DNA of 64,000 nucleotides from Pseudomonas sp. MN1F (GCF_009391885.1 NZ_VZII01000031.1:1-64000); one strand, 5' to 3'; positions 27,251-36,404 are shown, counted from the first letter of the stretch. Translations and numbers: made by a program. The notes: generated by a model from the sequence alone, not told the origin.

Positions 27251-27257
27251 CAGGATT

Positions 27258-28151
27258 TCAAAGGCTACGCGCGCCGAAGGTATCGCAGCTGTTCACATTC
27301 CCTTGGGCAAACCCGGCCTTGAACCAGCGCACCCGCTGCGCCGAGGTGCCATGGGTGAACGAATCGGGCACCACGCGCCCTTGACCCTGCTGCTGCAGGC
27401 GGTCATCACCAATGGCATTGGCCGCATTCAGCGCCTCTTCAACATCACCCGGCTCCAGCCAGTTCAGCCGCTTCTGCGCCTGATACGCCCACACGCCGGC
27501 CAGGCAGTCAGCCTGCAGTTCCTGGCGCACCAGCAGGCCATTGTCGCCTTCCATGCGCTGGCCGTTGCGCCGTGCGGCATCGACCTTGGCCGATAAACCC
27601 AGCAAGGTCTGCACGTGGTGGCCGATCTCGTGGGCGATCACGTAGGCCTGGGCGAAGTCGCCGGCCGCAGCGAAGCGGGTTTCCATTTCGCGGAAGAACG
27701 ACATGTCCAGGTAGACCCGCTGATCGGCCGGGCAATAGAACGGCCCGACTGCTGCGGAAGCAAAGCCGCAGGCCGAATTCACCTGGCCGCTGAACAGCAC
27801 CAGCTTGGGGTCGCGGTACTGCTTGCCGGCCTGGGCAAACAGGGCCTTCCAGGTGTCTTCCGTGTCGCCGAGGATCGAGGCGACGAACTGCGCTTGTTCG
27901 TCGTTGGCCGGCGGTGCCTTGCCGCCAGCACCGCTCGGCGCTGCTTGCTGTTGCTGTTGATCCATCTGCCCGGCGAGCTGGCCAAGGATCTGCAAGGGGT
28001 CCTGGCCGGTCAGCCAGCCGATGCCGACGATCAGCAGCACTGCGCCGAGCCCCAACCCCTTGCCGCCGCCAAAGCGCATGCCACCGCCACCGCCACCTTC
28101 GCCGCGAGCATCGACCACGTTGTCGCTGCGCCGGCCTTTTCGCCATTCCAT
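27258..28151 (-). CDS. ypfJ: neutral zinc metallopeptidase, YpfJ family
   Basis: This 297-residue protein has a Gly-rich N-terminus, one TM helix (residues about 35-50) and a C-terminal zinc_peptidase domain. The metal motif HEIGHH lies at about residue 170, with downstream QADCLAGVWA supplying the third ligand region. Conserved CGFASAAVGPFYCP is typical of YpfJ. It is probably membrane-anchored; its substrates are unknown. It is divergent from pcaH with 188 bases between. Confidence 0.9.
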   Translation of the reverse strand: MEWRKGRRSDNVVDARGEGGGGGGMRFGGGKGLGLGAVLLIVGIGWLTGQDPLQILGQLAGQMDQQQQQAAPSGAGGKAPPANDEQAQFVASILGDTEDTWKALFAQAGKQYRDPKLVLFSGQVNSACGFASAAVGPFYCPADQRVYLDMSFFREMETRFAAAGDFAQAYVIAHEIGHHVQTLLGLSAKVDAARRNGQRMEGDNGLLVRQELQADCLAGVWAYQAQKRLNWLEPGDVEEALNAANAIGDDRLQQQGQGRVVPDSFTHGTSAQRVRWFKAGFAQGNVNSCDTFGARSL

Positions 28152-28215
28152 GAGGTGCTCTCCAGAGCGTGAAACATGGGGATAAAGATTAGATCACCCC
28201 AGGCAAAGCCACTAA

Positions 28216-28237
28216 TACATAACCATTCGGTTATGTA
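28216..28237. promoter_or_regulatory. candidate PcaQ-type operator upstream of pcaHG
   Basis: TACATAACC-ATTC-GGTTATGTA is a perfect dyad with 9-base arms. Its core ATAACC-N4-GGTTAT matches the PcaQ box I recall from rhizobia (ATAACC-N4-GGTTAA) in 11 of 12 fixed positions. It is 103 bases before the pcaH start. No pcaQ gene is in the window. Confidence 0.6.
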
Positions 28238-28339
28238 ATTGGCGGCTGATTTCAATATTCATCCCGCGCGACCTATCTGAAACTGCAAGTCCGCCTGCCG
28301 TGTACAGGCGTTTTCATAATTCCAAGAGAGGAATCCGGC

Positions 28340-29059
28340 ATGCCCGCCCAGGACAACAGCCGCTTTGTGATCCGTGATCGCAACTGGCACCCCAAGGCCC
28401 TGACGCCCGACTACAAGACTTCCATTGCCCGCTCGCCGCGCCAGGCACTGGTCAGCATCCCGCAGTCGATCAGCGAAACCACCGGCCCGGACTTTTCCCA
28501 CCTGGGCTTCGGTGCCCATGACCATGACCTGCTGCTGAACTTCAATAACGGTGGCCTGCCGATCGGCGAGCGCATCATCGTTGCCGGCCGCGTCGTCGAC
28601 CAGTACGGCAAGCCTGTGCCGAATACCCTGGTGGAGATGTGGCAAGCCAACGCCGGTGGCCGCTATCGCCACAAGAACGACCGCTACCTGGCGCCGCTGG
28701 ACCCGAACTTCGGTGGCGTCGGACGTTGCCTGACCGACCGCGACGGCTACTACAGCTTCCGCACCATCAAGCCGGGCCCGTACCCATGGCGCAACGGCCC
28801 GAACGACTGGCGCCCGGCGCACATCCACTTCGCCATCAGCGGCCCGTCGATCGCCACCAAGCTGATCACCCAGTTGTATTTCGAAGGTGACCCGCTGATC
28901 CCGATGTGCCCGATCGTCAAGTCGATCGCCAACCCTGAAGCCGTCCAGCAGTTGATCGCCAAGCTCGACATGAGCAACGCCAACCCGATGGACTGCCTGG
29001 CGTACCGCTTCGACATCGTGCTGCGCGGCCAGCGCAAGACCCACTTCGAAAACTGCTGA
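28340..29059 (+). CDS. pcaH: protocatechuate 3,4-dioxygenase beta subunit
   Basis: This 239-residue intradiol dioxygenase subunit carries the Fe(III) ligand residues: the Tyr pair in RYRHKNDRYLAPLDPNF and YPWRNGPNDWRPAHIHF, with the two His in HIHF. It cleaves protocatechuate to beta-carboxy-muconate in the ortho (beta-ketoadipate) pathway. The ATG follows GAGAGGAA. pcaG starts 10 bases later. Other pca genes are not in this window, the usual split arrangement in P. putida. Confidence 0.96.
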   Translation: MPAQDNSRFVIRDRNWHPKALTPDYKTSIARSPRQALVSIPQSISETTGPDFSHLGFGAHDHDLLLNFNNGGLPIGERIIVAGRVVDQYGKPVPNTLVEMWQANAGGRYRHKNDRYLAPLDPNFGGVGRCLTDRDGYYSFRTIKPGPYPWRNGPNDWRPAHIHFAISGPSIATKLITQLYFEGDPLIPMCPIVKSIANPEAVQQLIAKLDMSNANPMDCLAYRFDIVLRGQRKTHFENC

Positions 29060-29069
29060 GGACCCCGCC

Positions 29070-29675
29070 ATGCCAATCGAACTGCTGCCGGAAACCCCCT
29101 CGCAGACCGCCGGCCCCTACGTGCACATCGGCCTGGCCCTGGAAGCGGCCGGTAACCCGACCCGTGATCAGGAAATCTGGAACCGCCTGGCCAAACCAGA
29201 CGCCCCGGGTGAGCACATCCTGTTGATCGGCCAGGTGTATGACGGCAATGGCCACCTGGTGCGTGATTCGTTCCTGGAACTGTGGCAGGCCGACGCCAAT
29301 GGCCAGTACCAGGATGCCTACAACCTGGAAAACGCCTTCAACAGCTTTGGCCGCACCGCCACCACCTTCGATGCCGGTGAGTGGACTGTGCACACGGTCA
29401 AGCCAGGTGTGGTGAACAATGCTGCGGGCGTGCCAATGGCGCCGCACATCAACATCAGCCTGTTTGCCCGGGGGATCAACATCCATCTGCACACGCGCCT
29501 GTATTTCGATGATGAGGCCCAGGCCAATGCCAAGTGCCCGGTGCTCAACCTGATCGAGCAGCCGCAGCGCCGCGAGACCTTGATTGCCAAGCGTTGCGAG
29601 GTAGATGGGAAGACGGCGTATCGCTTCGATATCCGTATTCAGGGGGAAGGGGAGACGGTCTTCTTCGACTTCTGA
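29070..29675 (+). CDS. pcaG: protocatechuate 3,4-dioxygenase alpha subunit
   Basis: This 201-residue alpha subunit opens with PSQTAGPYVHIGL-like sequence (TPSQTAGPYVHI). It has the family's LWQADANGQY and APHINISLFARGI motifs but lacks the full iron ligand set, as expected. It assembles with PcaH into the ferric dioxygenase. It follows a GAGGA site, coupled to pcaH. A long inverted repeat lies 26 bases after the stop. Confidence 0.96.
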   Translation: MPIELLPETPSQTAGPYVHIGLALEAAGNPTRDQEIWNRLAKPDAPGEHILLIGQVYDGNGHLVRDSFLELWQADANGQYQDAYNLENAFNSFGRTATTFDAGEWTVHTVKPGVVNNAAGVPMAPHINISLFARGINIHLHTRLYFDDEAQANAKCPVLNLIEQPQRRETLIAKRCEVDGKTAYRFDIRIQGEGETVFFDF

Positions 29676-29701
29676 TTCAAGATTTTTGGGGCCGCTTTGC
29701 G

Positions 29702-29781
29702 GCCCATCGCCGGCAAGCGCGGCTCCCACATTGGCCGGTGTACGCCGATCAAGGTGGGAGCCGCGCTTGCCGGCGATGGGC
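29702..29781. repeat. REPIN-like 28-bp inverted repeat
   Basis: Perfectly complementary arms at 29702-29729 and 29754-29781 (GTGGGAGCCGCGCTTGCC core) flank a 24-base spacer. Outer short hairpins flank it (GGGGCCGC-TTT-GCGGCCC at 29688-29705; GGGCTGC-AAG-GCAGCCC on the right). It sits between converging pcaG and trmA. The layout matches paired REP elements widespread in P. putida-group intergenic DNA. Confidence 0.85.
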
Positions 29782-29808
29782 TGCAAGGCAGCCCCGGCGA
29801 TCTGAAAG

Positions 29809-30894
29809 TCAGCGCCGAACCAGCAGGACGCCACTTTCCATATGGTGGGTGTAGGGGAACTGGTCAAACAACGCACAACGCTCAATGCGGTGCGTGTCCT
29901 GCAACTGGGCAATGTTCGCCGCCAGCGTCTCCGGATTGCACGAGATGTACAGAATCCTTTCAAAACGCCGGGTCAGTTCGCAGGTGTCCGGGTCCATCCC
30001 TGCCCGCGGCGGGTCGACGAACACGGTGCCGAACTCGTAGCTTTTCAGGTCGATCCCTTCCAGCCGGCGGAACGGCCGCACCTCGTTCAGCGCCTGGGTC
30101 AGCTCTTCCGCCGACAGGCGCACCAGCCGCACGTTATCCACAGCGTTCTCGTCAAGGTTGCTCAGCGCGGCATTGACCGAGGTCTTGCTGATCTCGGTGG
30201 CCAGCACCTGGCGCACGCGGGTGGCCAGCGGCAGGGTGAAGTTGCCGTTGCCGCAATACAGCTCCAGCAAGTCGTCCTCACGCTCGCCGATAGCCTCGAA
30301 CGCCCAGCTCAGCATCTTCTGGTTCACCGCGCCGTTGGGCTGGGTGAACGCGCCTTCTGGCTGGCGGTAGCTGAATACGCGACCGGCGACATCGAGCTTT
30401 TCCACAGCATAGTCGCGGCCGATCACCAGGCGCTTGCCCTTCGAACGGCCGATCACGCTCACGCCGAGGTCTTCGGCCAGCTGACGGGCAGCCACTTCCC
30501 AAGCTTCGTCCAGCGGGCGGTGGTAGCACATCGTGACCATGGCGTCGCCGGCCAGGGTGGTGAGGAACTCCACCTGGAACAGGCGATTGCCCAGTTCCTC
30601 GCTGGCCTGCCAAGCGGCTTTCAGGCGCGGCATCAGCTCATTGATGCGTTGGCTGGCGATGGGGAAGTCGTCGATCAGGATCGCCTTGTGCTTGTCGCCC
30701 GGGGCGAACATCGCGTAGTGGCGCTGGCCATCCTCGCGCCACAGGCGGAACTCGGCGCGCAGGCGGTAATGCTCGCGCGGTGAGTCGAAAACGGCCGGTT
30801 CCGGCGCGCCGAAGGGCGCCAGCAGCTCGCGCAGGCGGGCGACTTTGCCTTCCAGCTGGGTGTCGTAGGCGGTGGGATCGAAGACAGCACTCAT
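29809..30894 (-). CDS. trmA: tRNA (uracil-5-)-methyltransferase TrmA
   Basis: This 361-residue SAM-dependent enzyme makes m5U54 in tRNA. Visible motifs: LELYCGNGNFTLPL (SAM site), VDPPRAGMD, catalytic Cys in ILYISCNPETL, and the general-base Glu in THHMESGVLL at the C-terminus. There is no TRAM domain or FeS cluster, fitting TrmA over RlmD. The start overlaps the stop of the upstream purine permease by 4 bases, so the two genes are coupled. Confidence 0.95.
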   Translation of the reverse strand: MSAVFDPTAYDTQLEGKVARLRELLAPFGAPEPAVFDSPREHYRLRAEFRLWREDGQRHYAMFAPGDKHKAILIDDFPIASQRINELMPRLKAAWQASEELGNRLFQVEFLTTLAGDAMVTMCYHRPLDEAWEVAARQLAEDLGVSVIGRSKGKRLVIGRDYAVEKLDVAGRVFSYRQPEGAFTQPNGAVNQKMLSWAFEAIGEREDDLLELYCGNGNFTLPLATRVRQVLATEISKTSVNAALSNLDENAVDNVRLVRLSAEELTQALNEVRPFRRLEGIDLKSYEFGTVFVDPPRAGMDPDTCELTRRFERILYISCNPETLAANIAQLQDTHRIERCALFDQFPYTHHMESGVLLVRR

Positions 30895-32186
30895 GCGTTG
30901 AACCAGCCCAGCTTGATGACGAACAGAATGGAAAGGATCACCAGGGCCGGGTTCAGGTCGCGGTGACGGCCAGAGATCAGCTTGACGGCGGTCCAGGAAA
31001 TGAAACCGAAGGCGATGCCGTTGGCGATCGAGTAAGTCAGCGGCATGGCCAAGGCGGTCACCACCACCGGCGCGGCCTCGGTGACGTCGTCCCAGTTGAT
31101 TTCCGCCAGGCCCGAAGCCATCAGCACGGCGACGAACAGCAGCGCCGGGGCCGTGGCAAAGGCCGGCACGCTACCGGCCAGCGGGGCGAAGAACAGCGCC
31201 AGCAGGAACAGGATGGCGACCACGATGGCGGTCAGGCCGGTGCGGCCCCCGGCGCTTACGCCAGCTGCGGATTCGATATAGCTGGTGGTGGTCGAGGTGC
31301 CCAGCAGCGAACCTGCCATGGCGGCGGTGCTGTCGGCGATCAGGGCACGGCCCATCTTCGGCATGTGGCCGTCCTTGCCCATCAGGCCGGCGCGCTTGGC
31401 CACACCGATCAGGGTGCCGGAGTTGTCGAACAGGTCGACGAACAGGAAGGCGAAGATCACGCTGACCAGGCCCACGTCGAGGGCGCCCTTGATGTCCAGC
31501 TGGAGGAAGGTCGGTGCCAGCGATGGCGGCATCGAGACCACGCCACCGAACGGCGTCACGCCCATCAGGATCGAGGCGATGGTCACGGCCAGAATGCCGA
31601 TCAGCACGGCGCCACGGACCTTCAGCGACTCGAGGCCGACGATCAGGAAGAAGCCCAGCGTGGCGAGGATTGGCGCCGGTTGCTTGAGGTCGCCCAGGCC
31701 CACCAGGGTCGCCGGGTTATCGACGACGATGCCGGCGTTATGCAGGGCGATGAACGCCAGGAACAGGCCGATACCTGCAGCAATCGCCGAACGCAGCGGC
31801 AGCGGGATGCTGTTCACGATCCACTCGCGGATACGGAAGATCGACAGCAGGAAGAACATCACCGCCGAGAGGAACACCGCGCCCAGTGCCACCTGCCAGG
31901 TGTGGCCCATGTGCAGGACCACCGTGTAGGTGAAGAATGCGTTCAGGCCCATGCCCGGCGCCAGGGCGATCGGGTAGTTGGCGATCAGGCCCATGGTGGT
32001 CGAGCCGATGGCGGCAGCCAGGCAGGTGGCGACGAAGATCGCGCCTTTGTCCATGCCGGTCTCGCCGAGGATACTCGGGTTGACGAACAGGATGTAGGCC
32101 ATGGCCAGGAAGGTGGTGACGCCCGCAAGAATCTCGGTGCGCACATTGGTGTTGTGTGCTTTTAGTTGAAACAGCCTTTCCAGCAT
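30891..32186 (-). CDS. NCS2/AzgA-type purine permease
   Basis: This 431-residue membrane protein has about 12-13 TM segments and AzgA-subfamily signatures (ALAPGMGLNAFFTYTVV, a second half with VDLFDNSGTLIGV, and LLGTSTTTSYIES). AzgA-type carriers take up adenine, hypoxanthine or guanine by proton symport. Which purine is carried cannot be read from the sequence. It overlaps trmA by 4 bases. Confidence 0.9.
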   Translation of the reverse strand: MLERLFQLKAHNTNVRTEILAGVTTFLAMAYILFVNPSILGETGMDKGAIFVATCLAAAIGSTTMGLIANYPIALAPGMGLNAFFTYTVVLHMGHTWQVALGAVFLSAVMFFLLSIFRIREWIVNSIPLPLRSAIAAGIGLFLAFIALHNAGIVVDNPATLVGLGDLKQPAPILATLGFFLIVGLESLKVRGAVLIGILAVTIASILMGVTPFGGVVSMPPSLAPTFLQLDIKGALDVGLVSVIFAFLFVDLFDNSGTLIGVAKRAGLMGKDGHMPKMGRALIADSTAAMAGSLLGTSTTTSYIESAAGVSAGGRTGLTAIVVAILFLLALFFAPLAGSVPAFATAPALLFVAVLMASGLAEINWDDVTEAAPVVVTALAMPLTYSIANGIAFGFISWTAVKLISGRHRDLNPALVILSILFVIKLGWFNA

Positions 32187-32345
32187 GCCCGCTCCCCAGG
32201 GCGCCCTCGCGCCGTGAATGTATCGACCCCATCAGCAAAGCACAGACCGTAGCCGATGCCGTGGTTTTGTGTGGGGCGGAAAAAAGCCGCGCATCATACC
32301 AGCATGCTCGGCGGGGGCCTATCGCCGTTGGGAGCAGGCAAGCGA

Positions 32346-33566
32346 TCAGCCGTTGTGCAAGCGATCGCGCTTGGCCAGCGAGGGGAACAGTTTTATCCAC
32401 ACCCCGGTCACCACCAGGGTGCCGACCCCGCCCAGCACCACCGCCGGCACCGTGCCGAACCAGTGCGCCGTCACCCCGGATTCGAACTCACCCAGCTGGT
32501 TCGAAGCGCCGATGAACAACCCGTTCACCGCGCTCACCCGCCCACGCATCTCGTCAGGTGTCTCCAGCTGCACGAAGGCGCCGCGGATCACCATGCTGAT
32601 CATGTCCGCCGCGCCCAGCACCACCAGCACCGCCAGCGAGAACCAGAACGAGGTCGACAGGCCAAAGGCGATGGTTGCCACGCCGAACAGCCCGACCGCA
32701 GTGAACATGGTGCGGCCGACCTTGCGTTCGACCGGGAACCGCGCCAGCCACAGCGACATCAGCAGTGCCCCCACCGCTGGCGCCGAGCGCAGCAGGCCCA
32801 GGCCCCACGGGCCGGTAAGCAGGATGTCCTTGGCAAACACCGGCAGCAGGGCGGTGGCGCCACCGAGCAGCACCGCGAACAGGTCCAGCGAGATGGCCCC
32901 GAGGATGTCGGGCCGGCTGCGGATGAAGCGGATTCCGGCCATCAGTGATTCGATACTGGCGCGGCCACGCTGCGGCACCTGCTGGCGTGAGTCGAGGCTG
33001 AGCATCAGCAGGCAGGCGATGGCGTACAGGGCGACAGTCGGGCCGTACACCCAGATGCTGCCGAAGGCGTACAGCAAGCCACCCACGGCCGGGGCGACGA
33101 TGGTGGCCGCCTGGGTCGCCGAGGCCGAGGCCGCCACCGCCCGCGGAAACAGCCCCGGCGGCACCACGTTGGGCAGCAGCGCCTGGGTCGCCGGCATCTC
33201 GAACGAGCGGGTGGCACCGAGCAGGAAGGCCAGAACGAAGATCAGCTCACGGCTGACGTTGTCGGTGGCGCTGCCCACCGCCAGTGCCAGTGCAATCAGC
33301 CCTTGCAAGGTCTGGCACAGCGCCGCGACCTTGCGCCGGTCATAGCGGTCGGCGACGTGCCCGGTGTGCAGCATGAACAGCACCCGCGGGGCGAATTCGA
33401 CCAGGCCGACCAAGCCCAGGTCGAGCACATTGCCGGTCAGCTGGTAGAGGTGCCAGCCAATGGCCACTGTCAGCATCTGGAAGCCGCTGGCGGTGAACAC
33501 CCGGGCCAGCCAGAAGGCGATGAAAGGGCGGTGATGACGCAACAACTGCGGTGCGGAATCGGACAT
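32346..33566 (-). CDS. major facilitator superfamily transporter (EntS-like)
   Basis: This 406-residue MFS carrier has about 12 TM helices, with the motif A-like loop GHVADRYDRRKV after TM2 and conserved TQALLPNVVP in the middle. That pattern is typical of the EntS/MdtV-like exporter group. The substrate is unknown; no siderophore genes are nearby. The ATG at 33566 (MSDSAPQ) was chosen over a longer frame to 33614. It is divergent from cioA. Confidence 0.87.
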   Translation of the reverse strand: MSDSAPQLLRHHRPFIAFWLARVFTASGFQMLTVAIGWHLYQLTGNVLDLGLVGLVEFAPRVLFMLHTGHVADRYDRRKVAALCQTLQGLIALALAVGSATDNVSRELIFVLAFLLGATRSFEMPATQALLPNVVPPGLFPRAVAASASATQAATIVAPAVGGLLYAFGSIWVYGPTVALYAIACLLMLSLDSRQQVPQRGRASIESLMAGIRFIRSRPDILGAISLDLFAVLLGGATALLPVFAKDILLTGPWGLGLLRSAPAVGALLMSLWLARFPVERKVGRTMFTAVGLFGVATIAFGLSTSFWFSLAVLVVLGAADMISMVIRGAFVQLETPDEMRGRVSAVNGLFIGASNQLGEFESGVTAHWFGTVPAVVLGGVGTLVVTGVWIKLFPSLAKRDRLHNG

Positions 33567-33751
33567 CGGAAACCTGTTGGCCTCGGCGCAGTAGAGGGGC
33601 CCGCAGCGTATCATCTGTTTGTAACAAGCGGTTACTGTTTACCGTGATCGGCACTTTTTCAAGTCGCGCGAAAGGGGGTGGGGCAACCGGTCACGCGGCA
33701 AACCACCACACGGCCCTGCGGGCCATTCGGGACTATGCTTCCTAGCAGTCG

Positions 33752-33765
33752 TTGATCTGGATCAA
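33752..33765. promoter_or_regulatory. Anr/FNR box upstream of cioAB
   Basis: TTGAT-CTGG-ATCAA is a perfect FNR/Anr consensus palindrome (TTGAT-N4-ATCAA). It is 180 bases upstream of cioA. In pseudomonads Anr represses the cyanide-insensitive oxidase when oxygen is low. The role follows from that knowledge and this position. Confidence 0.85.
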
Positions 33766-33777
33766 TCGTTGCTCTTG

Positions 33778-33810
33778 CAACAAACGGGCAACAAACGGGC
33801 AACAAACGGA
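33778..33810 (+). repeat. three tandem 11-bp repeats in the cioA leader
   Basis: The unit CAACAAACGGG occurs at 33778-33788 and 33789-33799, and as CAACAAACGGA at 33800-33810, with a degenerate partial copy (CAACGAA) after it. It starts 12 bases past the Anr box. The unit is close to one DNA helical turn. Confidence 0.9.
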
Positions 33811-33944
33811 CAACGAATTGGCCTTTGGGCCGGAATCCCTGCGATCGAACAGAACAATTCCAACGTGCCGCACTCGACTACCGTGGGGGCAGTGGGCGAC
33901 GGGGCCACAGGCCCGGACGCCGGATTATCTGAAGAGGAAGCACC

Positions 33945-35381
33945 ATGTTCGGAATAGAGGCCTTAGAGCTCGCCCGAATGCAGTTTGCCTTTACCGTGTC
34001 GTTCCACATCCTGTTCCCGGCCATCACCATCGGCCTGGCGAGCTACCTGGCAGTCCTCGAAGGCCTATGGCTGCGGACCCACAACCAGGTCTACCGTGAC
34101 CTCTACCACTTCTGGTCGAAGATCTTCGCCGTCAACTTCGGCATGGGCGTGGTCTCCGGCCTGGTCATGGCCTACCAGTTCGGCACCAACTGGAGCCGTT
34201 TCTCCGACTTCGCAGGCGCCATTACCGGCCCGTTGCTCACCTATGAAGTGCTCACCGCCTTCTTCCTGGAGGCAGGTTTCCTTGGCGTCATGCTGTTCGG
34301 CTGGAACCGTGTTGGCCGTGGCCTGCACTTCTTTTCCACGGTGATGGTCGCGCTCGGCACCCTGGTCTCGACCTTCTGGATTCTCGCCTCCAACAGCTGG
34401 ATGCAGACCCCGCAGGGCCACGAGATCATTGATGGCCGGGTGGTGCCGGTGGACTGGCTAGCGGTAGTGTTCAACCCGTCGTTCCCCTATCGGCTGATGC
34501 ACATGGCCACCGCCGCGTTCGTTTCCACGGCGTTCTTCGTCGGTGCTTCGGCGGCCTGGCACCTGCTGCGCGGGCGTGACAACCCGGCCGTGCGCAAGAT
34601 GCTGTCGATGGCCATGTGGATGGCCCTGATCGTGGCCCCCATCCAGGCGGTGATCGGTGACTTCCATGGGCTCAACACCCTCAAGCACCAGCCGGTGAAG
34701 ATCGCCGCGATCGAGGGCCACTGGGAGAACGTGCCCGGTGAGCCGACCCCGCTGATCCTGTTCGGCATCCCCGACATGAAGGCCGAAACCACCCGCTTCA
34801 AAGTCGAGATCCCGGCGCTCGGCAGCCTGATCCTGACCCACAGCCTGGACAAGCAGGTGCCGGCGATGAAGGAGTTCCCGCCTGAGGACCGGCCCAACTC
34901 GACCATTGTGTTCTGGTCGTTCCGGGTCATGGTCGGGCTCGGCTTCCTGATGATCTTCGTCGGGCTGTGGAGCCTCTGGCTGCGCAAACGCGGCACCCTC
35001 TATACCTCGCGGCCGTTCCTGTACCTGGCCCTGTGGATGGGCCCGTCCGGGCTGATCGCGCTGCTCGCCGGCTGGTTCACCACCGAAATCGGCCGCCAGC
35101 CGTGGGTGGTGTATGGCCTGATGCGCACCGCCGACGGTGTGTCCAACCACAGTTATGCACAGCTCGGCTTCACCCTGGTGGCGTTCGTGGTGGTGTACTT
35201 CGCCCTGTTCGGCACTGGCCTGGGCTACATGATGCGCCTGGTGCGCAAAGGTCCGCAGACCGGCGAGGGTGATGAACACAACCCCGGGGGGCCTGGCACC
35301 CAACGTACGCCGGCGCGGCCGCTGTCCGCCGCCGATGAGGGCCATGAGGCCGAGTCCGCCAGCCTGAGCAAGGGGAACTGA
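33945..35381 (+). CDS. cioA: cyanide-insensitive quinol oxidase subunit I
   Basis: This 478-residue CydA-family subunit carries the haem ligands and quinol site; FTVSFHILFPAITIG supplies the first His near residue 20. It is shorter than E. coli CydA (522), consistent with the short Q-loop of the CIO type. Conserved GRQPWVVYGLMRTADG is near the C-terminus, followed by a polar tail. It oxidises ubiquinol and reduces oxygen without pumping protons, and resists cyanide. It is preceded by GAGGAAG and an Anr box; cioB follows by 3 bases. Confidence 0.94.
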   Translation: MFGIEALELARMQFAFTVSFHILFPAITIGLASYLAVLEGLWLRTHNQVYRDLYHFWSKIFAVNFGMGVVSGLVMAYQFGTNWSRFSDFAGAITGPLLTYEVLTAFFLEAGFLGVMLFGWNRVGRGLHFFSTVMVALGTLVSTFWILASNSWMQTPQGHEIIDGRVVPVDWLAVVFNPSFPYRLMHMATAAFVSTAFFVGASAAWHLLRGRDNPAVRKMLSMAMWMALIVAPIQAVIGDFHGLNTLKHQPVKIAAIEGHWENVPGEPTPLILFGIPDMKAETTRFKVEIPALGSLILTHSLDKQVPAMKEFPPEDRPNSTIVFWSFRVMVGLGFLMIFVGLWSLWLRKRGTLYTSRPFLYLALWMGPSGLIALLAGWFTTEIGRQPWVVYGLMRTADGVSNHSYAQLGFTLVAFVVVYFALFGTGLGYMMRLVRKGPQTGEGDEHNPGGPGTQRTPARPLSAADEGHEAESASLSKGN

Positions 35382-35384
35382 GCC

Positions 35385-36392
35385 ATGGGTATCGACCTTC
35401 CGCTGATCTGGGCCGTGATCATCATCTTCGGCGTCATGATGTACGTGGTGATGGATGGTTTCGACCTGGGGATCGGCATGCTCTTCCCTTTTGTCAAAGG
35501 CGAGCGTGACCGCGATGTGATGATGAATACCGTCGCCCCCGTCTGGGACGGCAACGAAACCTGGTTGGTGCTGGGCGGCGCCGGGCTGTTCGGGGCGTTC
35601 CCGATGGCCTATGCCGTGGTACTCGAAGCGCTGTACCTGCCGCTGATCCTGATGCTGATCGGCCTGATCTTCCGTGGCGTGGCCTTCGAGTTCCGCTTCA
35701 AGGCCAAGGCCGACAAGCGTCATGTATGGGACAAGGCGTTCATCGGCGGCTCGCTGGTCGCCACCTTCTTCCAGGGCGTGGCGCTGGGCGCCTTCCTCGA
35801 AGGCTTCAAGGTGGTCGACCGGCACTTCGCCGGTGGCACCCTCGACTGGCTGACACCGTTCAGCCTGTTCTGCGGCCTTGGCCTGATCGTCGCCTACACC
35901 TTGCTGGGCTGTACCTGGCTGATCATGAAGACCGAGGGCGATCTGCAACTGAAGATGCATGACCTCGCCCGGCCGCTGGCGCTGGTGCTGCTGGCGGTGA
36001 TCGGCATCGTCAGCCTGTGGACCCCGATCGCGTATCCACAGATTGCCGACCGCTGGTTCAGCATGCCCAACCTGTTCTGGTTCATGCCGGTGCCGCTGCT
36101 GGTGCTGGTGACCTTCTACGGCTTGCTCAAGGCGGTGGCGCGCAATGCGCACTACACGCCGTTCCTGCTGACCCTGGTGCTGATCTTCCTGGGTTACAGC
36201 GGGCTGGGCATCAGCCTGTGGCCGAACATCATCCCGCCGTCGATCTCGATCTGGGATGCCGCCGCGCCGCCGCAGAGCCAGGGCTTCATGCTGGTGGGCA
36301 CGCTGTTCATCCTGCCGTTCATCCTCATGTACACCTTCTGGAGCTACTACGTGTTCCGTGGCAAGGTGACCCATGAAGATGGCTATCACTAG
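35385..36392 (+). CDS. cioB: cyanide-insensitive quinol oxidase subunit II
   Basis: This 335-residue CydB-family subunit has about 8-9 TM helices and opens MGIDLPLIWAVIIIFGVMMYVVMDGFDLGIG. It also has the typical WDGNETWLVLGG motif. It stabilises the haem centres of CioA in the inner membrane. The start is 3 bases past cioA. A 50-residue gene follows 12 bases later. Confidence 0.95.
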   Translation: MGIDLPLIWAVIIIFGVMMYVVMDGFDLGIGMLFPFVKGERDRDVMMNTVAPVWDGNETWLVLGGAGLFGAFPMAYAVVLEALYLPLILMLIGLIFRGVAFEFRFKAKADKRHVWDKAFIGGSLVATFFQGVALGAFLEGFKVVDRHFAGGTLDWLTPFSLFCGLGLIVAYTLLGCTWLIMKTEGDLQLKMHDLARPLALVLLAVIGIVSLWTPIAYPQIADRWFSMPNLFWFMPVPLLVLVTFYGLLKAVARNAHYTPFLLTLVLIFLGYSGLGISLWPNIIPPSISIWDAAAPPQSQGFMLVGTLFILPFILMYTFWSYYVFRGKVTHEDGYH

Positions 36393-36404
36393 GAGGGCCA
36401 CAGG

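Larger units (their letters stand above)
33567..33944. other. 378-base divergent regulatory region between the MFS gene and cioA
   Basis: No gene is seen here. It holds the promoter of the MFS transporter on the left. On the right are an Anr box (33752-33765), a triple 11-bp repeat (33778-33810) and about 130 bases of likely cioA leader ending in GAAGAGGAAG before the ATG. Confidence 0.7.

Noticed and set aside
33778..33810. CRISPR-like repeat array
   Set aside because: Units are 11 bases, directly abutting, with no spacers.
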